A DNA stretch of 64,000 nucleotides, taken from positions 1,364,001-1,428,000 of the forward strand of contig CAWAWN010000002.1 of the NCBI GenBank assembly GCA_963785815.1. The letters run 5' to 3'. This DNA comes from UBA4742 sp963785815. Its GTDB lineage: Bacteria > Actinomycetota > Acidimicrobiia > Acidimicrobiales > Acidimicrobilacustridaceae. Below, piece by piece: positions 54,305 through 61,896 of the stretch (position 1 is its first letter; each line of letters opens with the position of its first letter). The notes under the pieces were generated by a model. It was not told where the DNA came from. It searched no databases and worked only from the letters and a program-made list of their open reading frames with translations. The position numbers were made by a program, and so were the translations under genes.

Positions 54305-54524
54305 TTGGGGAAGGACGGGATCAGGTCGAGGACGAGCTCATCCAGAGCTCGCCGAGCCAGGTCTTGGGCTCGTAGTTGCCGAACCCCACGGTCGACGCGC
54401 CGCGGTCGTCCACCCAGGGGTCCGGGTGATCACCCGCCGACGCGCCACCGCGCTCGCCATTGTTGGGAGACCCTTCGGTTGGCGTCGAACGATCTAAAGC
54501 TTTTCGGGCCATTCGGCCAGGGCT

Positions 54525-55679
54525 CTAGAGCCGTTCGGCCAGGGCCTGGCTGATCAGGTTGTCGTAGGCGAACCCCTCGTCCACCAGCCCGATCTCGTGG
54601 AGGAGCTTGCCCATGCGCAGCATGATCACGGTGAAGCGGAAGGCACCCAGCACCTCGTAGTAGTCCAGCGCCCCGGCGTCGCGTCCGGTCAGCTCCGACC
54701 ACCGGGCCGCGGTCTCGGCCGTGGACGGGAAGCCGGGCAGCCGCACCTGGCCCGATCCCCGGGTCAGGGCGTCGTCGGAGAAGATCCACCAGCCCAGGTC
54801 GAGCAGGGGGTCGGCGATGCCGGCCATCTCCCAGTCGAGCACGGCGGCCACCTCGAAGTCGCGGTAGATGAGGTTGCTGAGGCGGGCGTCGCCCCAGGTG
54901 AGCGTGGGCCCCTGCGCCGGCGGCGCCACGGCGTGGTCGCGCAACCAGGCCAGGGCCTGGCGGGCCAGCGGGCTGGGCGAGCCGTCCTCGGCCCAGGTCA
55001 GGAAGTGCTCGTAGTGGTCGAGCTGGGCCGCCAGCGGGTCGGGGCCGGCCGCCACCGGGGTGGTGGTGAGGCCCAGGCGCTCGACGTCGAGGCGATGGAT
55101 GGCGGCCATGGCCTCGATGCCCGCCCACCAGGCCCGGGCCTGCTCGGCGGGGGACGCCTCGTGCAACCAGCCCTGGGCCGAGTACGAGGGCGCGTCGGAC
55201 GGGACGTCGCCGCGGATGCGGTCCATGATCCAGAACGGGCTGTCGAACCACTCGGACGACGGCTCGAACCAGTGGATGCGGGCCATGGGCACCGAGCCCT
55301 CGTCGGCCAGGGCCCGCATGACCTCGTACTGGGCGCGGAAGGTCTGGCCGGGGAACACCGTGTAGCCGGTGGGGGCCACCCGGGCCACCAGCTCGTGGGT
55401 GCGGAGCTCGCCGTCCTCGTGCCAGGTGGCGTCGAACAGGATGGTCTCGTTCGACCAGCCGGTGGAGCCGGGGATGGCCAGGTCGGCCACGGTGACCTGG
55501 TCGAGGCCCGCCGCCTGGCCCAGCCAGCGCGCCAGGGTGGCGGCCGCGGCCGCCGGGTCGCGGTTGGCCGTGGTCAGCTGGTCGCTCTTGCCGGCGCGCA
55601 GGCTGTCGGCCACCCCGTCGGTCATCGCCTGCCGGTCGGACCGCTGGTCGGACATGTCCCGGTCGCCTCCCTGGCTCAC
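54525..55679 (-). CDS. Aminoglycoside-phosphotransferase-family protein
   Basis: A 384-residue APH-fold protein with the catalytic loop LTWGDARLSNLIY (His replaced by Trp, Asp and Asn kept) and the metal-binding strand VLDWEMAGIADPLLDLGWW. This variant is common in phosphotransferase-family proteins of lipid-degrading actinobacteria. They usually lie next to acyl-CoA and SDR genes, and their substrate is unknown. GTG 55679 overlaps the SDR stop (GTGA). An ATG at 55655 with GGGAGG upstream is an alternative start. Confidence 0.82.
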   Translation of the reverse strand: MSQGGDRDMSDQRSDRQAMTDGVADSLRAGKSDQLTTANRDPAAAAATLARWLGQAAGLDQVTVADLAIPGSTGWSNETILFDATWHEDGELRTHELVARVAPTGYTVFPGQTFRAQYEVMRALADEGSVPMARIHWFEPSSEWFDSPFWIMDRIRGDVPSDAPSYSAQGWLHEASPAEQARAWWAGIEAMAAIHRLDVERLGLTTTPVAAGPDPLAAQLDHYEHFLTWAEDGSPSPLARQALAWLRDHAVAPPAQGPTLTWGDARLSNLIYRDFEVAAVLDWEMAGIADPLLDLGWWIFSDDALTRGSGQVRLPGFPSTAETAARWSELTGRDAGALDYYEVLGAFRFTVIMLRMGKLLHEIGLVDEGFAYDNLISQALAERL

Positions 55680-56443
55680 TTGGGGGAGAAGCGGGTGCCG
55701 CCGTCGAGGCGCAGCGTGGTGCCGTTGAGCATGGGGTTGTCCACGATGGCGGTGACCAGCTTGGCGTACTCGTCGGGCCGGCCGCCCCGCTTGGGGAAGG
55801 CGGCATCGCGCACCAGGGCGGCCTCCATGTCCGGCGGGATGCCCTCGGTCAGACCCGTCAGGAAGAGGCTGGGGGCGATGGTGAGCACGCGGATGCCCAG
55901 CGAGCCGAGGTCGCGGGCCATGGTCAGGGTCATGGAGACGATCCCGCCCTTGGCCGCGCTGTAGGCCACCTGGCCGATCTGGCCCTCGAAGGCGGCGATC
56001 GAGGCCGTGTTGATGATGACGCCCCGCTCGCCGCCCTCGTCGGGATCGTTCTTGCTCATCTGCCAGGCCTGGAGGCGGTTCAGGTTGAAGGTGGCGATCA
56101 GGTTGAGCTGCACGATCCCGGTGAAGAAGTCGAGGTCGAGCGGCCCGGTCTTGGACACCGTGCGGGCGCTCGTGCCGCCTCCGGCGGTGTTGACCGCGAT
56201 GTGGAAGGTGCCCAACGCCTCGATGGCCTGGTCGAGGGCGGCCTCGGTGCCGGCCGTGTCGGTCACGTCACAGGGGTGGAAGGTGGTGCCGTGGCCCAGA
56301 TCGGCGGCCACCTCGGCGCCCCGCGAGCTGGGGCGGTCCAGGATGGCCACGGTGGCTCCAGCGACCACCAGCGCGGTGGCCGCGGCGCGGGCCATGCCCG
56401 ACGCCCCGCCCACCACCACGGCCTTGCGGTTCTCGATCTCCAT
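55676..56443 (-). CDS. SDR, 3-hydroxyacyl-CoA dehydrogenase type
   Basis: A 255-residue SDR with VVGGASGMARA as the cofactor loop and the Tyr-x3-Lys pair in AYSAAKGGIVSMTL. The segment RDLGSLGIRVLTIAPSLF and the C-terminal NGTTLRLDGGTRF match the 17beta-HSD10/type-II 3-hydroxyacyl-CoA dehydrogenase group. It would oxidise 3-hydroxyacyl-CoA or a hydroxysteroid with NAD. The start is three bases before the stop of the CoA-transferase gene. Confidence 0.87.
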   Translation of the reverse strand: MEIENRKAVVVGGASGMARAAATALVVAGATVAILDRPSSRGAEVAADLGHGTTFHPCDVTDTAGTEAALDQAIEALGTFHIAVNTAGGGTSARTVSKTGPLDLDFFTGIVQLNLIATFNLNRLQAWQMSKNDPDEGGERGVIINTASIAAFEGQIGQVAYSAAKGGIVSMTLTMARDLGSLGIRVLTIAPSLFLTGLTEGIPPDMEAALVRDAAFPKRGGRPDEYAKLVTAIVDNPMLNGTTLRLDGGTRFSPK

Positions 56444-56445
56444 GC

Positions 56446-57745
56446 TCAGGCACCCTCCTGCGGGTCGGTCCGGTGGTCGGTCCGGTGGTCGGACCGGGGG
56501 TTGTTCGGCCCCACCACGCCGGTGGCGATGAGGCGGTCGATGTCGCCCGGGCTGTGGCCCAGCTCGGCCAGCACGGCCGCGGTGTGCTCGCCGGGCGCGG
56601 GGGCCCGCCACCGGGGCGCCGGTGCCCGGCCACCGAAGTCGGCGGGCGTGGCCAGCATGGCGCGCGACCCGTCCTCGTCAGGGACGTCCACCACCGATCC
56701 GGCGGCGTGGAACTGCTCGTCGCCGAGCAGCTCGTCGATCGTGTTCACGGGAGTCCAGAACAGTTCGGGCTCGGTGGCGAAGGTGGCGGCCCACTCGTCG
56801 CGGGTTCGGGTGGCGAAGATCTCGTCGAGCTCGGCGATGAGCGTGCGGGCGTTGACGGCGCGGTCGCGCCCGGTGGCGTAGCGAGGATCGTCGAGCCATT
56901 CGGGGTGCCCGACCGACCGGGCCAGCGCCGGCCAGTGGCGATCGCCTTCCAGGCCGACGATCCACAGCTGCAGGCCGTCGCCGGCGGTGTAGTTGTTCAC
57001 CGTCGGGTTGCCCATCGTCTCGCGGACCCCGGCGGCCAGGGTGCGGCCCCACAGCAAGGCGATGTTGATGTCGAAGCCGAGGGTGTAGGCGCCCTGGCGC
57101 AACAGCGAGGTCGACACCAGCTGGCCCCGGCCGGTGTGCTCGCGCTGGTAGAGGGCGGCGCTGACCATGGCCGCACCGGTCATGGCCACGCTGTGGTCGC
57201 CCATCCCGGCCCGCTGGAACGGCAAGGGGCCGTCCGGGGTGCGCAGGGCCGCGGCCATGCCCGACCGGGCCCAGAAGGCGGCGATGTCGTAGGCGGCCGC
57301 ATCGGCGTCGGGGCCCTCGAGTCCGTAGCCCGTGATGATGGCGTACACGAGGCGGTCGAATCGGGCCAGCAGGGCATCGGGCCCGAGGCCCAGCCGGTCC
57401 AACGCGGCCGGGCGGATGTTGGAGACGAACACGTCGGCCTCGGCCAGCAGCTCGAGCACGACCTCGACACCGGCCGGGGTCGACAGGTCGATGACGATGC
57501 TGCGCTTGCCCCGGTTGTCCAGCTCGAAGACGGGGTTGATGTCCAGGTCCCCGCCCAGCATCCGGCCGAACTGGCGGCGCCGGGTCGCCGGCCGGGGGCT
57601 CGACCTTGACGACGTCGGCCCCCCAGTCGGCCAGGATCCCCGACGCACCGGGCCCGGCCACCCACACGCCGAGCTCCACCACGCGCACGCCCTCCATCGG
57701 CCCGGTCGGGACCGAGGGTTCGCTCACGGCCGCTGGTTCGCTCAC
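56446..57745 (-). pseudogene. CaiB/BaiF-type CoA-transferase with one frameshift
   Basis: The frame from GTG 57745 gives VRVVELGVWVAGPGASGILA and WGADVVKVEPPAGDP, the usual N-terminus of class III CoA-transferases. Near 57580 the reading shifts, and the rest (FGRMLGGDLDINPVFELDNR onward) continues in another frame to the stop at 56446. One extra base in the GC-rich stretch explains the shift. Otherwise the sequence is undamaged. Family members move CoA between carboxylic acids, as in bile-acid and carnitine metabolism. GTG 57745 overlaps the P450 stop. The C-terminal tail has a short Asp-His-Arg-Thr repeat. Confidence 0.8.
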
Positions 57746-58947
57746 GCGACCACCTTCTCGGTCGGGGTGAAGCGCACGGGCATGGCCTCGAGCCCGCTGA
57801 CGAAGTTGGACTCGCGCCACACCAGGGCGTCGGGGTCGACCAGCTCCAGATCGGGCAGCCGTCGGGTGGCCTCCTCGAACATGACCCGCAGCTCGAGGCG
57901 GGCCAGCGACGCGCCGAGGCAGAAGTGGGGCCCGAAGCCGAAGGCCAGGTGGGGGTTGGGGCCGCGTCCCACGTCGAGGCGCTGGGGATCCTCGAACGCC
58001 GCCTCGTCGCGGTTGGCCGACGGGTAGAAGAGGATCAGCTGGTCGCCCTCGTGCAGCTGCTGGCCCCGCACCTCCACGTCACGCGTGGCGGCGCGGGCCA
58101 TGTTCTTCACCGGCGAGACCCAGCGCAGCAGCTCCTCGACCGCGGTGGGCCAGCCCTCGGGGTGGGCGCGCAGGCCCGCCAGCTGGTCGGGCTCGTCGAG
58201 CAGGGCCCGCATGCCACCGCTGATGACGTGGCGGGTGGTCTCGTCGCTGCCGATCAGGATGAGCAGGGTCTCCTGCACGATCGACTCGTCGTCGAGCTGC
58301 TCACCGTCGACGGTGGCGTGGCACAGCGTGCTGATCAGGTCGTCGCGGGGCTCGGCCCGGCGCTGGGCGATGACCTCGAGCTGGCACCGGCGGAACCCGA
58401 GCATGGCCTCGAGAGCGGCGTGGGCCACCTCGGGCGGGGGCGCCGCGGTCGTGGCCCGCAGCAGGTCGTCGGACCAGCGCAGCAGGTCGTCGGACCAGCG
58501 CAGCAGGTCGTCGTGGGTGTCGGGATCGAAGCCCAGCATGTCGGCGATGAGCAGCAGCGGCAGCGGCGCGGCCACGTCCCACACGAAGTCGCACCTGCCC
58601 CGCTCGCGCACGGCGTCGAGGATGGTGGTGCACAGCTCCCGGACCGTGGCCTCGTGGTCGGCGATGCGCCGCGGGGTGAAGCCGCGGCTGACCAGCGAGC
58701 GCCGGCGCTGGTGCGCGGGGTCGTCCATGGCGATCATCATGGGCAGCGGATCGCCGTGGGGACGCGGCGCCCGACGGCTCGAGAAGGTGGCCGGATCCTT
58801 CTCGATGGCCAGCACGTCGTCGTAGCAGGCGATGCCCCACACCCGAGACGCCTCGTCGTAGTGGACGGGTGACTCGGCGCGCATCCACGACCAGACGGCA
58901 TGGGGGTCGCGGGCGTACCAGGCCCCGTCGAGGAGGTTGACGCCCAT
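57742..58947 (-). CDS. Cytochrome P450
   Basis: A 401-residue soluble P450. The I-helix is LLILIGSDETT, the ExxR motif is EELLR, and the heme loop FGFGPHFCLGASLARLE carries Cys343. It inserts oxygen into a C-H bond of a hydrophobic substrate, using electrons from a ferredoxin encoded elsewhere. In the helix region near residues 145-162 there is a DDLLRWS repeat. It is the first gene of a minus-strand unit with CoA-transferase, SDR and phosphotransferase. Start ATG 58947. Confidence 0.92.
   Translation of the reverse strand: MGVNLLDGAWYARDPHAVWSWMRAESPVHYDEASRVWGIACYDDVLAIEKDPATFSSRRAPRPHGDPLPMMIAMDDPAHQRRRSLVSRGFTPRRIADHEATVRELCTTILDAVRERGRCDFVWDVAAPLPLLLIADMLGFDPDTHDDLLRWSDDLLRWSDDLLRATTAAPPPEVAHAALEAMLGFRRCQLEVIAQRRAEPRDDLISTLCHATVDGEQLDDESIVQETLLILIGSDETTRHVISGGMRALLDEPDQLAGLRAHPEGWPTAVEELLRWVSPVKNMARAATRDVEVRGQQLHEGDQLILFYPSANRDEAAFEDPQRLDVGRGPNPHLAFGFGPHFCLGASLARLELRVMFEEATRRLPDLELVDPDALVWRESNFVSGLEAMPVRFTPTEKVVA
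58460..58513. repeat. 21-bp tandem repeat inside the P450 gene
   Basis: Two full 21-bp copies (58460-58480 and 58481-58501) and a 12-bp partial copy are identical. They encode DDLLRWS repeated in frame, which adds turns to a helix of the P450. It looks like a recent in-frame duplication. Confidence 0.9.
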
Positions 58948-58996
58948 CGAGCCCTGCCCCTCTGCCGGTGGAACCTGATGACGTGGTCCGGCAACT

Positions 58997-59023
58997 ATGG
59001 CAGCTCGAATCTGGTAGTGCCAT
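58997..59023. promoter_or_regulatory. Inverted repeat upstream of the P450 gene
   Basis: ATGGCA (58997-59002) and TGCCAT (59018-59023) form an inverted repeat around 15 bp that contain a TCTGGTA sequence. It lies about 50 bp upstream of the P450 ATG in a relatively AT-rich patch. It is a plausible operator for the P450 operon. Confidence 0.4.
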
Positions 59024-59076
59024 TCGCGGATTCGGGTGCATCAGCCTCCCGAACTGGCCACGTAGGCGACCGCCGG

Positions 59077-59883
59077 TCAGCCCTGCGAACCGCCGAACAG
59101 CAGCGAGTAGTCGGCGCCCCGGCGCAGGTGGTGGCCACCGTCGATGGGCAGGTTGACGCCGGTCAACCACGAGGACTCGGGCCCGGCCAGGAAGCGCACC
59201 ACCTCAGCCACGTCCTCGACCGTCCCCACGCGGCCCAGCGGCATCTCCCGCAGGTAGTCGTCGAGCAGGGCGCCTCCCGCGGTGATCGGTGACATGAGCT
59301 CGTCGTCGATGATGCCCGGCTGGACGCTGTTGACGCGGATGCCGGCGTGACCGAGCTCCTCGGCCGCGCTGCGGCACACCATGTCGATGCCCGCCTTGGC
59401 CGCGCCGTAGGCCCAGAGCCAGCGATGGGGGAAGTGCCCGGCGCCCGACGACATCCCGATGATGGAGCCACCGCCGGTGGCCTGCATGGACCGGGCCGCC
59501 TGCTTGATGCACAGCATGGTGGAGAGGAGGTTCTGCTCGAGGGTGAGGCGCAACGCCTCGGGCTCGGCGTCGACGAAGGCGCCCATGTGGTTCGACCCGC
59601 CGGCGTTGGCGAACAGGATGTCGAGGCGCCCGGTCGGCTCGGCGGCAACGGCTACGGCCTCGGCCACCTGGTCGTCGACCGTCACGTCAGCCACCGTCCA
59701 GCGGATGGACCCGCCGTCGCCCACCGCCGGGGTGAGGCCCTCGGCCGCCGCCACCAGCTTGTCGGGGGTGCGACCGCAGATGGTGACGTGGGCGCCGTCG
59801 GCCACCAGACGCCGAGCCGTGCCCAGGCCGATCCCGCTTCCGCCGCCGGTGACGAGGGCGGTCATCCCTGTGATGGTCGACAT
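59077..59883 (-). CDS. Short-chain dehydrogenase/reductase
   Basis: A 268-residue SDR starting at ATG 59883 behind an AGGAGG-like site. ALVTGGGSGIGLGTAR is the cofactor loop, NAGGSNHMG the NAG strand, and AYGAAKAGIDMV contains the catalytic Tyr-x3-Lys after IIGMSSGAG (Ser). It oxidises or reduces a hydroxyl/keto group with NAD(P). It lies upstream of the P450 unit on the same strand but is separated by about 130 bp with an operator-like site. Confidence 0.88.
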   Translation of the reverse strand: MSTITGMTALVTGGGSGIGLGTARRLVADGAHVTICGRTPDKLVAAAEGLTPAVGDGGSIRWTVADVTVDDQVAEAVAVAAEPTGRLDILFANAGGSNHMGAFVDAEPEALRLTLEQNLLSTMLCIKQAARSMQATGGGSIIGMSSGAGHFPHRWLWAYGAAKAGIDMVCRSAAEELGHAGIRVNSVQPGIIDDELMSPITAGGALLDDYLREMPLGRVGTVEDVAEVVRFLAGPESSWLTGVNLPIDGGHHLRRGADYSLLFGGSQG

Positions 59884-59957
59884 GTCCGGCTCCTCCTGGG
59901 TCGCGGCTGGAGGCTCCGTTCTAGTGCCTGGTCGGGGCGGCTCGCCCCCGACCCGGA

Positions 59958-60000
59958 ATCTGTGCACCTGTTGCGGTACCACCGCGACAAGTGCACAGAT
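59958..60000. repeat. Hairpin repeat, copy B
   Basis: The second copy of the 43-bp hairpin, with arms ATCTGTGCAC/GTGCACAGAT and an almost fully paired inner stem around a three-base loop. Compared with copy A the changes fall mainly in the inner stem. It lies 9 bp beyond the stop of the SIMPL-domain gene and probably acts as its terminator. Confidence 0.85.
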
Positions 60001-60009
60001 TTGGGAAGG

Positions 60010-60844
60010 TCAGGTGAGGGTGAAGCGCACGGTGACCTGCACGGTGGTGGCCACCGATCCGGGCTCGAGCTGGGTGACGGCCGAAGGTGTGCTGGCGGCC
60101 CGCGCCACCGAGCCCTGGGCGGCGTAGATGGGCTCGGCGTTGGTGGCCAGCTGGATGCCGGCCGCCGGGCCCAGGTGACGCCCGCTCAGCCCGCTGAGCT
60201 GCTGGGCCTGCGCCTTGGCGTCGTCATAGGCCATGGCCCGGGCCTCGGACAGCAGCAGCTTGTTGTCCTCGAGGGAGAAGGTGACGTCCTGGACGGAGAC
60301 GGCCGGACCGCCAGCCGCGCTCGACCGCATCGATGAGCGCCCCGGCGGTGGACAGCTGGTGCAGCTTCGCCACCAGCGTCTCGCCCACCGTGTAGCCGTT
60401 CGGGACCTGTCGCCCGTTGACGGTGTCGAATGACTGGGCCACCGAGTAGTTCTGCGTCTGGATGTCGCTGGCCGCCACCCCGTGCGCCTTGAGGGTGGAC
60501 ACGACGGTGCTGGCGGTCGAGGCCGCGCCGGCGATGGCCGCACTCACCGAGGGCTGGCGGGCCAGCACCCCGAACGAGGTGGTCAGGGTGTCGGGGGTTC
60601 CCTGGACCTGCCCCGACCCGGTCACCGTGATGCCGTCGTCCACGCCGCTGCTCGACAGGGCCGCCGGGGCGGCGACCGAGCCGTGCGGCGACGAGGAGCA
60701 CCCGGCGGCGGCCACCACCAGCAGGACGATCGCCGCGCCGAGCAGGCCGGTGTGCCGAAGGCGCAGGCGGCGGCGAGATCCCGAGGTGGGCCGGCCGGTC
60801 GCCCCTGGTGGCGGTCGGTCTGCCTGCTGGCGCACGTCGTCCAT
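60010..60844 (-). pseudogene. SIMPL-domain (DUF541) lipoprotein with one frameshift
   Basis: The protein starts at ATG 60844. A membrane segment ending VVAAAGCSSS looks like a lipoprotein signal. The SIMPL start GITVTGSGQVQGTPDTLTTS and QTQNYSVAQSFD follow. Near 60325 the frame shifts, and the rest (AAGGPAVSVQDVTFSL to the stop at 60010) is in another frame. Loss of two bases in a CGCG stretch would explain it. SIMPL-domain proteins are envelope proteins of unclear function. All other parts look intact, so a sequencing error is possible. Confidence 0.75.
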
Positions 60845-60947
60845 GGTTCGAACCCTCCCGTTGGTCGGACAGGGTCTTCGACGCCGCCAGGACCGGACCG
60901 GTTCCCGCAGGCGCAGATATGGTGGGAGCTGACTGGAGGTGGGACCC

Positions 60948-61169
60948 ATGGTCGTGAGCGTCATCCTGGGGGTGCTCGTCGTGTTCTTCGTGGGGACGTG
61001 GTTGGTGGACCGTCGCCGTCGCCGACGCATGCAAGCGCTGGCCGAGCAGGGGCAGCTGACGATGGCCGAGACCGATCAGCTCGGCCCGCCGACCACCGTC
61101 GAGGGCGCGGTGGCGTCGGCCTCCGCCTCGCTGGAGGTCGTCATCCGGACGGCGTCGCTGAACAAGTAG
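60948..61169 (+). CDS. Small single-pass membrane protein
   Basis: A 73-residue protein. The ATG at 60948 has GGAGG nine bases upstream. The N-terminus VVSVILGVLVVFFVGTWLV is one membrane helix, followed at once by DRRRRRRM, so the rest faces the cytoplasm. No family recognised. It is divergent from the SIMPL gene and precedes the GAP-family gene. Confidence 0.65.
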   Translation: MVVSVILGVLVVFFVGTWLVDRRRRRRMQALAEQGQLTMAETDQLGPPTTVEGAVASASASLEVVIRTASLNK

Positions 61170-61210
61170 CCGGCACGGTCGGCCCGTCCCACGCCATGTC
61201 ATGATGCGTC

Positions 61211-61882
61211 GTGCATCGGGCCATCGGGGACGTCCTCGCCTTCGCCCTCGTGGTGGCGGTCTCGCCGATCAACATCGTGGCCGCCATCCTCCTGCTCTTC
61301 TCGCCGCGCCCCATCGCCGCCGCCTCGGCCTACCTGGCCGGTTTCGCCGGCGGGGTGGCCGGCGTCCTGGTGGTGCTCGAGGTGCTGGCCAGCCACATCG
61401 ACCTGTCCAGCGGCTCGGGGCCGGCGCGAGCGGCCGCCGTCGTGCGCATCGTGCTCGGCGTGGGCCTGCTGGTGGCGGCGGTGCACAAGGTCCGGGCCCG
61501 TCGCGGCGCCGAGGGCGAGCCCGAGCTGCCGGGGTGGATGAACGGCATCTCGGAGCTAGGCCCGGCCAAGGCGGCGGCCACCGGCTTGGGCATCGGCGCG
61601 TTCAACCCCAAGAACCTGGTCATGGCCGTGGCCGCCTCGCTGGCCATCGGCGCCGCCGAGCTGCCGGCGGGGCAGGCCGCGGTGGTGATCGCCGTCTACG
61701 TGGTGCTGGCGTCGGTCGGCGTGGCCACCCCGCTGGTGGTGGCGGTGGTCCTGGGCGACCGCTCGACCGACGTCCTGACCAGTTGGCGAGCGTGGCTGGG
61801 TCGCAACAACGACGTGGTCATGGCCGTGCTCTACCTCGTCTTCGCCGTCGTCCTCATCGGCAACGGCATCTCCTACCTGTGA
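61211..61882 (+). CDS. GAP/LysE-like multi-pass membrane protein
   Basis: A 223-residue protein with about six membrane helices. VVAVSPINIVAAILLLFSP and GLGIGAFNPKNLVMAVAASL are landmarks of the GAP (Sap, sulfolipid-addressing) family, related to LysE exporters. In mycobacteria such proteins help move glycolipids to the cell surface. By analogy this could export a lipid, but no link to the synthase operon is visible. The start is GTG 61211. Confidence 0.8.
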   Translation: MHRAIGDVLAFALVVAVSPINIVAAILLLFSPRPIAAASAYLAGFAGGVAGVLVVLEVLASHIDLSSGSGPARAAAVVRIVLGVGLLVAAVHKVRARRGAEGEPELPGWMNGISELGPAKAAATGLGIGAFNPKNLVMAVAASLAIGAAELPAGQAAVVIAVYVVLASVGVATPLVVAVVLGDRSTDVLTSWRAWLGRNNDVVMAVLYLVFAVVLIGNGISYL

Positions 61883-61896
61883 GCCGGCTCGGACGC

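Noticed and set aside
54321..54512. Small minus-strand frame between the ligase and phosphotransferase genes
   Set aside because: No ribosome site, no recognisable motif and no coupling with neighbours; treated as chance.
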